Positions 1 to 12,089 of a stretch of 64,000 nt of DNA are shown here, one piece after another. The position numbers and the translations under genes are program-made. Origin of the DNA: Gracilaria gracilis (Eukaryota > Rhodophyta > Florideophyceae > Gracilariales > Gracilariaceae); the NCBI GenBank assembly GCA_030374805.1, contig JARGSG010000068.1, forward strand, positions 248,001-312,000, read 5' to 3'. A model generated the notes under the pieces. That model was given only the letters and a program-made list of their open reading frames with translations. It ran no database searches and was not told where the DNA came from. Within the stretch, counting starts at the first letter, position 1, and every line of letters starts with the position of its first letter.

Positions 1-850
1 GACACTCAAGCTGAGGAAATGCGTAATCTTCACGAATAATGTCAGGTGTCTGGGTCACATAATCCGTCCAGGATGTTCCCAGATCGAGTAATCTCGTGTA
101 AATTTGCTGAAGCAGGCATCGGAACCGACCACTCAGACTGAACTGAGATCCTTTCTAGGATTAATCAACGTCTATAGACAGTTTATTATCAACTTCGTGT
201 ACACCTGGCACCCATCAACGTGCTTCTGCGGTCAACGACCCAAGCTGGATCATTTTACGTCCGCTCCGATGGAAGCGTTTACCTCTCTTAAAGAGGCTGT
301 AGCAATGGCGTCAATTTTGTCGCTACCGAAACAAGGACTTTCATATACCGTGAAAACAGATTTAAGTGACTACCAGGTAGGCTGAGCCTTGTTTCAAACC
401 ACCTCAGACAAAGAACGCAAGCCAATTAAATATCGGTCTCATTCGTTGAATGTTCATGAGAAGAATTACTCCGTCTCATAGAAGGAATGTCTTGATGTAG
501 TATTGGCATAGTTCACACTACGTCCCTACCTCATGGGTTCCCATTTCATCATTTACACGGATCAATCATCATTGAAAAGGCTACTCTCCATCTCTGAGGC
601 TTCTGTCCGCTTAATGCGTTGGAGACTGCGTCTTGCGGAGTTCGACTTCGATGTCGCCTACAAGAAGGGCGCCAACATTACACAAGCCGACGCTCTTTCT
701 TGCCTACCCCAGGGGAAGCGTTAGCCGTCGATGAAGTGGAAATAACCTGCTACGCAGTTGATAACTACACAGTAAATGAACTGGAGGATATTGAAGAGAA
801 CTGGCCAGATGAACTGGATCATGACGTCGAACTAGATGAAATAATCGCTG
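1..850 (+). mobile_element. Ty3/Gypsy pol fossil: end of reverse transcriptase plus RNase H
   Basis: The first bases read as the end of a Gypsy-type RT palm (LGHIIRPG). They are followed by the LRSFLGLINVYRQFI connection region, an RNase H start (TDLSDYQVG, matching the family's TDAS..G) and the typical RNase H end AYKKGANITQADALS. An acidic stretch up to about 850 matches the segment that usually follows RNase H. Protease, most of RT and integrase are absent or lie outside the window. The copy is broken, with several interruptions, and looks old because no LTR can be matched to it here. Confidence 0.85.
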
Positions 851-1467
851 TTAGCGGAAGCCAGCGACTCATCGGAGCGCCGCAACAATTCGTGAGGAGG
901 AAATTCCACCGGCCGACGCCAATTCCACGAAGTGTTAACTATCGTCGGAAGATCCACGGAAAGGGTATCAGCACCGTCGTAGTATGACGCGACGAGTTCC
1001 TCCTTAAACACATCTTTATGATGAAAACACGTAGCAGTCCGGAAGAAATGCGCGTGAATGTGAGGGTTCTGCCCAACCAACTCGTCGTAAGACTGCCATA
1101 GCACCTCATGCATGATGTGGGCGTGAAAGTGTTGCACTGCAGATAGAATTTTCCCGCCACCGGCGTTAGTACCATAAGAAGCCTCAGATTCATTGCCGAT
1201 TCGCGGAAGAAGCACGGAACGAAAGCCAAAGAAGTAACTCAAATTTAGAGGTTTACCGCTCATGGCGTGAGAAACTTGAGGGATTGGAAGAAGGTTGTTG
1301 TTTTGACCTCGAGAGCTAGTTGAAGATTGTTTTGAACAAGGTTGGTTCTCGCTAGAGCGAGGTTTGCACTGTGGAATTGTAGTGAATTGGTCTTCGCGAG
1401 GAGAGATGGAATCCGAAGTCTTCTGACATACGCTTTGACGCCCATCGTGGGAAGTTTGGCTCGCCAT
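832..1467 (-). CDS. Hypothetical protein, ~211 aa, unrecognised
   Basis: An open frame from an ATG at 1467 (MASQTSHDGRQ...) to 832. The N-terminal third is Ser/Gln-rich and looks disordered. The rest has mixed composition with a His-rich patch (VQHFHAHIMHEVLW). I recognise no domain. It runs antisense to the tail of the Gypsy fossil and could be an accessory frame of another decayed element or a chance frame. No poly(A) signal or TATA box clearly belongs to it. Confidence 0.25.
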   Translation of the reverse strand: MASQTSHDGRQSVCQKTSDSISPREDQFTTIPQCKPRSSENQPCSKQSSTSSRGQNNNLLPIPQVSHAMSGKPLNLSYFFGFRSVLLPRIGNESEASYGTNAGGGKILSAVQHFHAHIMHEVLWQSYDELVGQNPHIHAHFFRTATCFHHKDVFKEELVASYYDGADTLSVDLPTIVNTSWNWRRPVEFPPHELLRRSDESLASANSDYFI

Positions 1468-1872
1468 CGTGACGGCGTGTCTCACTCTTAAAGAGAGGGA
1501 TATGAAGTACAACACTCGTTGGGGGCTATTTGACAGACTTAGTTATCTTCTGCATGATGGTTAATATATGCATATGAGCAACACGGCTATTAGCCTGTTC
1601 CCTCGCTGAGGTCATTTCCACAGATGTACACGTGGGGTGCAGGGCTCGAAGCGCCGCTTGGAATTGTGAGTAGCACATGTGTAGAACGGAGATGCCGAAG
1701 GCAGTGCATCAAGCATCGATACTTAGATATTTTCTAGATTATTTCGCCCGGCGCACCGACTGTCAGTAGTGCGCCGAGCTCATTACTTAGGCGGTTAGGC
1801 AGTGCTTTCCCAAGTATATCACTTCTTGCAAAGGAAGGAGATCTGGCTCTAACTATCACGAATTCGCGGACT
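1468..1872. other. Intergenic, nothing recognised
   Basis: No convincing reading frame, RNA gene or repeat was seen between the ORF above and the inverted repeat below. Confidence 0.5.
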
Positions 1873-2220
1873 GTTCAACTCCAAGTGGAGTGACAACCGT
1901 GTTGTTCACGTATAGCTACCCACCGTTGTGGCGCTCAGAGTACAACCACTATTTTTGTGTCTCTTTCCGATGTATTGTCGTATACCCGCCCCTGCATAGG
2001 GTTTCTTTATTCTCCCCTTTTTTCCTCACTCTCTGTGGCTTGCTATTTTTCCCTTATCTCAACGGCCGGTTTCCGACAACTTGTTATCGCCATGTTGCCC
2101 TCCTTCTAGAAATTGTATCGTGATCGTGTGAACACGTACATCTCTAGCGACTACGCCTACACCCCCAATACTCCGGCACTTTTCGTGACGATTTGACATC
2201 CGATTTACACCCGGCTTAGA
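1873..2220 (+). repeat. Left arm of a degenerate inverted repeat
   Basis: This arm begins near CTCCAAGTGGAGTG and contains TTCACGTATAGCTACC and, further in, GTGTGAACACGTACATCTCTA. Its reverse complement recurs at about 2410-2770 with many substitutions. Both arms also translate to a shared pattern (F-T-Y-S-Y...L..S..N). I estimate roughly two-thirds identity by eye. It could be the two arms of a foldback element or two opposed copies of an old repeat such as solo LTRs. Confidence 0.6.
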
Positions 2221-2409
2221 TGTGTCATTCTCGGAGTGCTCCGTTCGCTGTCCTACCTCACTGAGAATGAGAATCCGAACGTATTAATGTGTTTGCGTTT
2301 TTCTTGCCAAAAGCGTCGCACTACACAACTCGAACACGCTCAAATCCTCCCCTAAATGATGTAGCACAGTGAATGGAGCAATCCGGGAATGACACAGCTG
2401 AGATGGGCT

Positions 2410-2770
2410 AGAATGCGAGTTCAAACATTCACGGAAAGCCTCGGAGCGTTGAAGGTGTAGTATTAGTCGGTAGAGATCCAGGTGTTCACACAGTCACGAG
2501 ATATTTCCTCGAAAGAGAGTAAAGTGGTGGCGAGAAGGTGTCAAACAACGAGTCACTGGCGACAAGACAATAGGACAAACCCAAAAAGAGAAACAGAGAA
2601 CCAAAGGAGTGGGAAAAAGAGAGAGATAACAGATAAACCCAATACAAGGTCGAGTACAGGACAGTTGGTCGGAACGAGAGACACAAACAGTAGTTATGCT
2701 TTGAATGCAATAAAATTTGGTAACTATACGTGAAAAATGGGGGTTCCATTCCACTTGGAGAGGATATCCA
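2410..2770 (-). repeat. Right arm of the degenerate inverted repeat
   Basis: Read on the minus strand this arm starts CTCCAAGTGGAATGG, carries TTCACGTATAGTTACC and then GTGTGAACACCTGGATCTCTA, in the same order and spacing as the left arm. The two arms are separated by about 190 bp with no gene. Confidence 0.6.
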
Positions 2771-3539
2771 AGTCTATAGCAAAACAGTACAAACTCTCTC
2801 ATGCCAAAATCACGACGCTCTCCGCACGTTTGGAAGAGCACTCAACGACTACGTCCGCGGAAATTTTGTTGAAGAAATAGCAATCAACTAGTGATGGAAA
2901 TCGTTGAAATCGCTTCGTTAGTACCCCGACAACGGCAGACCCTGGCGTCTCAATGTCAATGTTGAACAAAGCGCACAGACCGAAATTGAAACCAACCAAC
3001 AGTCATTCCTGCGGGCAATCAATCTATAAGGATGCCCAAACAGTCTTCGTAGATGAGTGAATCCATCCTTTGCCGAACGTATCACAAATATTCACCGGGC
3101 CCGTAACGGCTAAATCTGGGATCACCAAGGGATCCGTGATTACATTGTTTTCCACACCCTTGAAGCGCATACGCTTTCCGTTGGATCAAAGGCTTTGATA
3201 GCTGAGTAGCACCTTCTCATGAGAACACTCGATCTCTCGACTCCGCACCACGAAAGCAACCGCTCTCTGTGAACAACCCACTCGACCAACGCAGTGTTTC
3301 CTACAGTGGCACTAAGAGAGAAATTTCTTCCGATCCTACCGGCAGCAGCCCGCAAATCTCATTCTATGGCTCCCTCACATCCAAAAACTACTTGTTCTAC
3401 ATGCAATCACTCTGAAAAGAGCAACTACTATCCATTTCCAAATCTGCACCCGCTTCCATTCGAAAGAATATTAGCTCGTACGCAACGCAGCCGGAACTGC
3501 TGGAAATGTCTTTCGTCTACGCGATCTTGAAATCGCTTC
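2771..3539. other. Intergenic, nothing recognised
   Basis: Only short frames without recognisable motifs. It may include 5' remnants of the retroelement that starts near 3540. Confidence 0.4.
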
Positions 3540-6500
3540 AAAGCGCCCTCTTGTTACTTCAAACGCAGCAGCCAGCTTCAAGGCACTCATGGACATGTAT
3601 CCGGTGGATATAATGAAGGCATCCAAGGACCAGCCTGGACATCTTTTGCAGCTCTTGACCGAAGGTCCTTTAGCCGACCCAAAACTCACGCCGAGAGACA
3701 TTCCAATCTCTAGCCCATCAGAAGCAGCCGCTATCACTATCAGGTGGCAAGTTGACGCCAGTGCCTGAACCAACCGATCCAAACAATGGCTGCGTCACCG
3801 GTTCTCGACAGTCCCCCGCCGGTGCCGCCACTCACACTGCCCCAGTTGGGACAGACAGAAGCAAACCTAGGCACCATCTCCGCCCTAATTGCAAGCCAGG
3901 TAGCTCCCAGCCAGCACCGCATTGAATCCAACAATTAAGAGAAGAGCAGCCTCGTAAGAAAAAAAGAACCTAGTAATCCCGCAAAACTACATTATTGGTC
4001 CTGAAGAAGCGGAGAGTGCGACACTCCACCACTATCTGGGAAAGGGGATATCTTCGGCGAACCTTTTTGTAGACAAACTCCTGGGCCCTTCGGTTCTCAA
4101 TATGCTCACGGCGGGGGGACCAGATATACAAGAATTTCTCTCCAGCGAATTTGAACATTGGAAACGACCCCGAAACGGGCAGCGCTTAGCCGCTGAGATG
4201 GAAGCGGAAACGCTGGGACGCATTCTGCATCTAAACATGTTTACATATCCGACACTCAAAGACGCGATAGAACGCCTCTCCTCAATGGCAGTCGCTTTCC
4301 GCCGTCTTCTCGCCATCCTACACGTAGAAAAGTGGGTATCTCACGGCGACTACGTGAACAAGAGAAAAGCCTGGGAAGAGGCAACTCCTCTCCTTGAAAA
4401 CGTACCGCAAGGAACCGTTCGATTTTTGACCCTCCTCGACGAAGTCATCAGGAGCCTAAACCAAAAAAAGAAACGATGCACAGCAATCAGGTCAATCTAC
4501 GAAGCTCGCAGCAAGAATCGAGGCGGGAAACATCAAGCTGCGCGACGGAATGCCTTCCCCAACCAACCAGCTTCCATCCCGCAACTGAGCAGCCTCAATC
4601 AGTGCTTTCCCATCCCTCATCGAACCTTCCCTACACCCACCTCCCCGAAATCTCGCACACCAATCAAAGAGCAAACGAAATCTTTGACTCCCTTTCTCTT
4701 CTTTACCACGGACCTTATCCTGACGTAACATCCGTAGCCTTCAATTCAAAAGCACCAAACCTCTCCCAAAGCCTTGTCCAAAGTTTCGAGCTGCAAAGGC
4801 TCCAGCCCTTCAACCGCGCCGCAAATGTCGAAACCCCCACCTCTTTACCAATTCCTTTTTCTCCATTCCTATCGAGGAAATTCCAATTTCACCAAGCCCT
4901 ACAGCATTGCTTCGAAAACCCAAAAGCTTCTTTCCGCCGCGGTCTATTCAAGCGAATCAAACCGAACCGCCTCTCCGTGCCATCACCCCGGAAACCACCA
5001 TCCCCACATCAGGCCCAACTATGGCTATCTCGGCTGCACCCGGAGATGATCGAAATTCTTCTGCGGCAAAAACCAGACAGCTTTTACCAAATTTTACAAG
5101 AGGCCGTGGGCTCAAAATGGGAGAAGAAATTCGCAACACTCCCGGACCCAGTTCTTCATGCAAGCAGGGCTGATTATATCAGTCTGCTTGAAAAGGCGGA
5201 TGCTTCTGACATGATTGGTTGGTCGCGTGTTGACCAAGAACATCCAGAGTACTCTGCGATGGCCGAAAAGTTGGAAATGACACTATTTGCAGTGAAGAAG
5301 TCATCGGAAGAAGACCGCTTGATATCATGACCATGTATCCAGAATGAATTGCTGCCAGAGCCCCCGTACAAACCATCAGCAGACCCGAGTGTATTCAGCC
5401 AATTCCATTGCGGCACACAGCAACTCTCTGATTTCTACATCAACGTGGTCAATATGTTTCACAATATAACACTCCCAGAAAGCCTATCCTGCCTTTTCCC
5501 GATGCGAAAGCTACCGCTTACTTCAATTCCTCCTGACCTCCAATCCAAGCTCCGACAGCGCTTCCGAATACAAGATGGCACACGTGGTTTATTTGTGGTT
5601 AGAGTGCCAAGCGAAGGCTGCCATGGGCGTCAAGTGGTCCGTGTAAATCGCCCAATCCTTTGTTCCATCTCTTCTACAGGAGGCATTTCATATTCTTAAG
5701 CAATCGAAACTCTCGCCCTCCCTTACCACCGTCTTGCACCCAATGATAACACAAAGCGCACCCTGCTGTCTTACATTGCAGCATGCAGCTCTGCTGCAAA
5801 TTATGGACTAAATATCAGTGGTGGTCGCAGAATGGCCTGAGGAAGCTGTAAAGGCCCTTCACCGCATGGTGCGCTGTACTTTCATTTCCGCCCAGCTTCC
5901 TATCACGGACTCAAAGTCCTGCCTAGTATGGCATATCCTTAAAGACTATATACCTTTCATTGGATGTACATGAGATCTTCAGCAGGTCGTGCGCCCCGAC
6001 CAAGCAAAGGTACACCAACTAAGCGCGCAAGCGATGGAACTTCTCCAATCAACATCCATTCAATACAATAAGTCGCACTATTTTTTAAAGAGTGCAATAT
6101 GGTTACTGATGTTGAAAAGAAGGCTTTTTATCGCTAATGAATGCAGTGTTAAGGATCAAAGTCCCTGCTACCACTCTCGAGAAGATTCTTGTACACCTCA
6201 GGGTTCACAAAGAAATTGGAATGATTACTGCACTCATGCCACTCATTATCTCACAACCAAATCTTCCTGTTTCCATCATCATAACTCTGTTCGACGTCTC
6301 GTTGTTCGTCGGAGCCGTGATGTACGCAGAAATAGACCGAGATGACGCCATATTTTTATGGGAGCAAAACCAAATCCGGTAAGTTTCACACGCTGACATG
6401 AATACAACGCCACTTGTTCTTGGTAAGCGTTACAAATAATCTACCAAAAAGTTCATTGGAAACTAACGTGTGTTATGAAATGGAAGAAGGAAGAGTACAT

Positions 6501-6890
6501 TATTTGACTTGAAGCCTAAACGGCAGTTCTTGCCCTAGATTTTCGCTACAGGAAGAAAATATTGAACCAACGGTTATTGTGTTTACAGACCCTTAACGTT
6601 ACGTGATGTGCTATGGAAAAAGGGTGTTCATCTTCTATGCCTATCTTATTGGGATGTCGCAAAACAGCTGCCATTTATTTGGAATTTAATATGGGGCGAA
6701 CTTTTGTTCACATTCCGTCACAAATGAACGTTGCAAACAAACCATCAAAGTGGTTTAACAAGGACACAACTACTCCTCGACGGCAGCAGAACCGCTGATT
6801 CTGTCTGATCATCATTGGGTTGAAGACAGCCGGTCTTTCTGAGACTCTCTGTGTTCAACTCAGTTCTGCTGATTGCACGAAGGGGGAGAT
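3540..6890 (+). mobile_element. Decayed retroelement with gag-like region, RT and RNase H (DIRS-like or unclassified lineage)
   Basis: A gag-like stretch (about 3540-5150) is followed by a reverse-transcriptase start of the type F.VKKSSEEDRLISWPCIQN...PP, seen in DIRS-like and several protist RT lineages rather than in Copia. An RNase H part is visible near 6240-6380 (SII..FDVSL..GAVMYAEID) and ends near 6740 in IPSQMNVANKPSKW, the counterpart of the VPS..N.AD.PSR ending of those lineages. A purine run (AAGGGGGAGA, near 6880) may be the polypurine tract. No integrase was recognised. The copy is broken in many places and is probably old. Confidence 0.6.
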
Positions 6891-8105
6891 GCTTTCTACC
6901 CTGTGGACGTCATTTTTGTGGCCACGTTGGCTAAACGACGCGGGTGGTGACAACCCAGAACAAGACTAGAATGCCAGGGGGTACCAGCCTATGAAGGCAA
7001 TGAGTAACAGCGTAAGCCGCTGAATAGCCCAACCTATGAGTATTGAGATGGCACACGGTGGTGCCAGTGATACGTATAACGAACAGAGCGAAATATTCGC
7101 GCCCTGTCGGTGAATAGCTACGAACGGCTGAAGTCCCCAACAAACTTCAGAGGGAGACTCGAACGATACGGTAAAAGCTCTACGTCAAACTCCAGGCGCG
7201 TACTTAGTAGGCTTACAATTAATCTGGAGACCAATTATAGACGAACGAAGGGGGAGCCAGTTCGCAGATGTAAGTGACAAGTGGTGAAAGTGGAAGGGAA
7301 AGGCCGGACCACTCCGCGGCCAAGCAGAATGAAAGAAAAAAGGAGGAAACAAATCAATGGAACGAGGGAAACAAGCAATGATTGCGTTTCTGAAAGAAGG
7401 GGGGGTTTGTTGAGCCTGTGTTGGTGGTGGTGGTGGTGGTGGTGGTGGTGGTCGAAGATGAGAATCTGAAGTTGGGCATGGCTTATATAGACGATGGAGA
7501 CCTTCGAATCCAGCTGAATATCGACGGTACAATTTTGTGTAAACCATGAGTAACAAGATGTAACCCAGATGCAGTTTTCATGCATGATTGTGTAACCAGT
7601 GTAGCCTTACTAGTTGCTCGCAGCCACATAATAGTTTCTTCGGGTAACAGACAACTTGTCGCAAAGATAATGCTTTGTTGGCACAATTTCCAAGTCCGCG
7701 AGAGTTTATAATCACTTCAATCTGAAACCTGATTCGGGAAGATCATCCGTTACGTACACGATACAGCAAGTTTCAAGGGAATCTATCGAGCAGTTTTCGC
7801 TGCCGAAAATAGCATTAGTGGGTGCGGGAATTTGAAGGGGTTATATCCATGAACATCGCCATTTCACCTCTTCTCCGTGTATTTCCTTGTTGTCCGGGTT
7901 CATTCCACATCACACGACTGATTACACAAACTTTGCACTGATAGTGCACGATTTGTACATGAAGGTGTACTCGTAAGAACATTCCCTCCGTCCTTGGATA
8001 TATCCTTAGAGTAGAGTTAGTTGGTGGTTAGGTCATTCTCAGGAGGCGTCTAGGTGATATTCGTAGTGTGGGGAGGGTGCCGGGGCTTCTCTTTGCATTG
8101 AGTGC
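6891..8105. other. Intergenic region with one microsatellite
   Basis: Apart from the TGG microsatellite at 7422-7451 I see no gene. The left end may hold the LTR-like tail of the preceding retroelement, but I could not find a second copy to prove it. Confidence 0.4.
7422..7451 (+). repeat. (TGG)n microsatellite
   Basis: About ten uninterrupted TGG units. It generates spurious poly-Trp and poly-His frames on the two strands. Confidence 0.95.
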
Positions 8106-8681
8106 ATGCTGCGTTGGAAGTCCACGGATGTACTTCGTGTTGGCGTTCACACGGTGACGCTTCGGTTGCACGTGTATTTCAGGGGTAGCGGGGAGAAGTG
8201 GTATGCGGTCGACTTCTTCGTTGCCAACACCATGGCACGTTTCCATCCTGGTGCTCCGCGTCCCGTCGTCATTTCACCTGACAGCCCTCATGGACTGCCA
8301 TTGCCGTTACTGCCGCCGCCGCCCCCGTCGCCGCCTCCGCTACTGTCGCCGCCGCCCGCAAACTCCCCGCACTTCTCGCCGCCGCCGGTACCCCGAGCCG
8401 CCTCGTCGTCTGGTGGGGACTCCGTTCGCTTCGTGCGATATGTCCCTGCCGTGCACAGTCCGAGGCGTGGAAGTCCGCCGCCTCGAGATGCGGCCAGGCG
8501 GATTAGTCGCCGTCGTCGCATATGTGGTGGAAGTGCCGCTGGGCGCCCTTCCAGCTTCTACCTTCGCGGATGGCACGACGTCATCCGCGTAGTCGAAGAG
8601 GAGCTGCCTCGCGCGGCTGTGGCCATCCTGGCCCGACTGCTCCACGAGTTGCGGGAAGTGCACGAGCGATATGGGATATAG
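8106..8681 (+). CDS. Proline-rich hypothetical protein, 191 aa
   Basis: The frame opens at ATG 8106; a second in-frame ATG at 8232 has the better context (ACCATGG) and may be the true start. The product has a Pro/Ser-rich middle (about residues 58-95), an Arg-rich stretch (about 125-140) and a C-terminal amphipathic helix-like segment (VVEEELPRAAVAILARLLHE). No known domain. The region is GC-rich against an AT-rich background, and an AATAAA at 8720-8725 lies 40 bp past the stop, both of which favour a real gene. An alternative frame in the same stretch is also open, so the choice of frame is not certain. Confidence 0.45.
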   Translation: MLRWKSTDVLRVGVHTVTLRLHVYFRGSGEKWYAVDFFVANTMARFHPGAPRPVVISPDSPHGLPLPLLPPPPPSPPPLLSPPPANSPHFSPPPVPRAASSSGGDSVRFVRYVPAVHSPRRGSPPPRDAARRISRRRRICGGSAAGRPSSFYLRGWHDVIRVVEEELPRAAVAILARLLHELREVHERYGI

Positions 8682-9599
8682 AATATAGAATATAATGCAA
8701 ATTTGCTACTGTATGCAATAATAAATATACTCTGCTTTCTGCTTATCGCTCTTCCTCCTCGCCCTTCTTCCTCATTTTCACACTTTCACATACCCCTTCA
8801 CATCTGACCAAAATTTCAAGATCGAGCGTACACTGTCTGAAAAGCCAGAACTAATGCGTTTTCGTTTTGATTCGGAAAGCGTATGAGGATTTTGCTTTTT
8901 CATTTTTACCGTGATAATATTTACAGAACGCAGTTACTTCCGAAATTTATTTGAACTCTCTCTAATAAAAACTTGCATATTTTTCTCTCGTCTAATGGGA
9001 TCAACAGGAAAAACTTTGTTTGCCCTTCTGGCTGCTAGACATTTTTTTTTAAAGCTGTTAATTTTAATAAAGTGTTAGTAATGTTTTGGCTGTGGTCAAC
9101 TATTTTGAAAGACTTTGGTTATATATAATATGCATTGCATTTTCCTGATCTTCTTAAAACGATTTTGACAACAAACACCGTGACGCTGCCGTTAATGCCT
9201 GTAACTAGAGCATGGGGGAAATTTTAAAAGTACTTTGAAAATTTTGAAGTCATTTCTAGGTACACATCTGTTTTGTATCATGCACCTTTAATAAAGTAGA
9301 GAAAGAATTTCTTGGTACACATGTGCTTCATGTTATGCACCTGTAACAGCATACCTCCTACTCATAAACAACCTGAGCTAATTTGGAGCAAATCAAACAG
9401 TTTTTTCAGAATAAAACCAATTCTAAAGCTCCCACTAGCTATTTTAAGGCAGAAAAACCCCAGGTGGATATGAACTTGAAATGTACTGCATATATTTAGA
9501 TCGTTATCTTTTCTTTGGAGAACGTATTGCGGTGCAATAGAAGTTTTTAAAAAAAGTGCCGTGTCAAACGGAGCACTTTTGTGAAAGATCACTCCAAGA

Positions 9600-9705
9600 A
9601 TCGTTGTTCACGTTTATCAGTTGTCCGGCCAGGCGCTTTTGTACTCCAGTTGTCTCACAGTTTATTGGCCCCTTTCGCTACAGTTGTGGTCCCGAGTTCG
9701 AACCT
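9600..9705 (+). repeat. tRNA-like (possibly tRNA-Leu-derived) repeat, copy 1
   Basis: The stretch GTTGTCCGGCCAGGCGC followed by ACTCCAGTTGTCTC resembles the 5' half of a tRNA-Leu. Downstream, GAGTTCGAACC at 9694-9704 resembles a pol III B box. The T-stem pairs poorly, so this is not a working tRNA gene. A related copy without the B box lies 380 bp downstream. Best reading: remnant of a tRNA-derived SINE. Confidence 0.4.
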
Positions 9706-9980
9706 CACCAGTCGTCATCGCCAGTTCACACGCTTTCCGAAAATTACAAAGTTCCGCCGATTCACCGGGGGGTATTACACGTGAGAGCCGTCTGCTGCGA
9801 GATCAATCTACACATCAACACATCTATACATCAAAGAACATCATGGCACACCGTTTACAAGTTACATTCGAGCCGCGCTGCTTGGCTCCACCGAGTTTGA
9901 CCGGGCAGTGTAAAAGCTCACTACAAGCACATAGATATTCAAACTCGGTTTGGCCTCGAACGTGAGAGCTCACTACACGA

Positions 9981-10045
9981 ATAGTTGTCCAAGTTCATCA
10001 GTTGTCCGGCCAAGCCCTTTTGTATCCCAGTTGTCTCACAATTTT
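9981..10045 (+). repeat. tRNA-like repeat, copy 2
   Basis: Aligns with 9600-9664 over about 65 bp; the core TCATCAGTTGTCCGGCCAAG and the block CAGTTGTCTCACA are shared, with scattered substitutions. The B-box half is missing or decayed. Confidence 0.5.
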
Positions 10046-12089
10046 AATGTCTTTCTGGGGACGAGCCCTACATTAAATCACGAGGAAACCAACAAACTAA
10101 AATGGAAGGAAAAGAGCCAACTCGTTATGCAGCTGATTTGGAGATACGTCGCAGTTGATATCCAAATCAGTCTGGAACCAAGCAGCAATGAAATACCATA
10201 CTTTTGTGTAAACTACCAACTCATTCAAATTGAGCAAGAAAAAAAATAAATACAAAAATTTCACCAAAACTTTTCTAGAGTCGTTCGATGTGATTAACAT
10301 GTAATTATAAAACACAATTATAAGTACAGGCTTTTGACAAAGATTTTTTTGCATGTCTATTTTTCATGCAGTTGCAAAAACCCAATTTCTTTTTGTGATG
10401 CTGCAAATAATAGCAGAAAGCTTTTGTTATCAAATTAGTTTAAATTTTTGGAGCCTATATATACATGTATTTAAATAACCTCCAAGCAGTTTGAGTTTGT
10501 GTGCAATAAAGTAGTATTGGAAACCGTTTCATTTTAAATAACCGCCTTTAAAAGTCAAATATGTTACAATAAATTACCTATTTGTAACAGAGTTTTGTGG
10601 CATTTTTCTTTGCAAAGCGAACGTTGCCAAGTTTTCATAAAGTCGGTAAACTAGTGCTACTCATAAGTTAAAATATATACTCCTAAGGAATATAAATTGC
10701 ACGGATATTACTGTTCTGTAAACTGTAACTGTCGTCATTCAGTACTGAAAACGATTTTAATGCATTTTAGTGAACAAGAGAAACAAAAGATGTTTTATTT
10801 GCGTAAAATTTTATCACTAATACTATAGTTCGATTAGTTTTAATATTCTTATTTAGTTTTATTTTTACTTCGCATAAGGTTGGCCGCCAATGGCTTCCCA
10901 AAACTAGTCTCCTGAAACTATATTCTTTCCATAAATTTATCTTAGAAAACGGGAATGGATTTGTTATAAACTGAATGAATGGCTTATGTGATTTTAATTA
11001 GACGTACGGAACTAAAATGTGTGCGCAAAACATTCATTTAAAGATATTGTCACGTCTTAAAATCGTATTAAGAGTTTTAAGTAACAGATATAATTGTTAC
11101 AGGGTTCTTAAACACTTAATAAACTTTATACTTATAAAAAGAACCGAGGCTACCTTTTGTTCATTTCGTCTTTAAAGGACATTCAGTTTTGTCTTTCGAA
11201 CTTTAACACTTTATCTTGCAAAGAAAGAATAACGTGCAAAACGGTACTTCTAGTTTAGTGCGCACAATGCGTGAAATCGGTTTAAATATTATTGAACGTC
11301 AGTTTTGAATTGACTGTAAGGCATTGGATGTACGTTTTGGACAGCACAAGTAAAGTGCAAAAACATTGAAACCAGATAACTCTTTACTGTCATTTGTAAT
11401 TTCTACACCTAATTTGCTTGCGCTACAATTTGTAAAAAAGACTAATCTCAAATTACGAATCTCAACAAGAACCCCTTGTTTGTGAATTTGCCGCATGCTC
11501 CCGGAGCAACGGCATAAGTACACGTGTAGAGTAATGTTTACGTGTCTCTTGCGCTCTCGCCTTGCGCGAGGCCGACGCATGTCAACATGCTCCGAGACTA
11601 ACGTTCCCTCGAGAGTGGATCTCGCCGCACAAGATTGCCTTGTGCCAACAAACACCGCGCCGCTGCAGCCAATAGCCTGTGGCTATAAACGATCTTTTGT
11701 TTCCTGGTGGAGGAAGAATCCTCCTGCGGTGCCTATCCATACTGCCAACTTGCAGCCAACAAAGAGCTGCAAGCAAATTCACGCGACGCTCTGCGCCACA
11801 CATTTAATTCGATGAGTTGGCCATCGTGAAGCCTACAGCGGTATCATAGATACCTGTGCCAACTGGGAGCGGCAGACATGGTTGTGCGCCCTTCCGTTTC
11901 GATTTGTAAATACTTTTGGGAAGCATTGCTGCACTGATGTGCATTCTTTACTAAAGACCAAAAGACCACTCTCGCACCGCACCCAAGTCGAACATATTCA
12001 TTCACGGTCTGTTCGCAGCAACTCGTTGTAGTATACCGCCATCGATCACCGTTTCTTCATCCTCCCGTCGTTTGCGTACCGACAAAACC

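Larger units (their letters stand above)
8682..12089. other. AT-rich intergenic DNA with a tRNA-like repeat pair
   Basis: A 3.4-kb stretch of mostly AT-rich sequence without a supportable gene. It holds the repeat copies at 9600-9664 and 9981-10045. The last ~600 bp become GC-richer and are the presumed 5' region of the NB-ARC-WD40 gene. Short frames at 11495-11815 show no coding character. Confidence 0.6.

Noticed and set aside
9600-9730. Functional tRNA gene
   Set aside because: The T-stem is largely unpaired, the A box is poor and no clean acceptor stem can be drawn.
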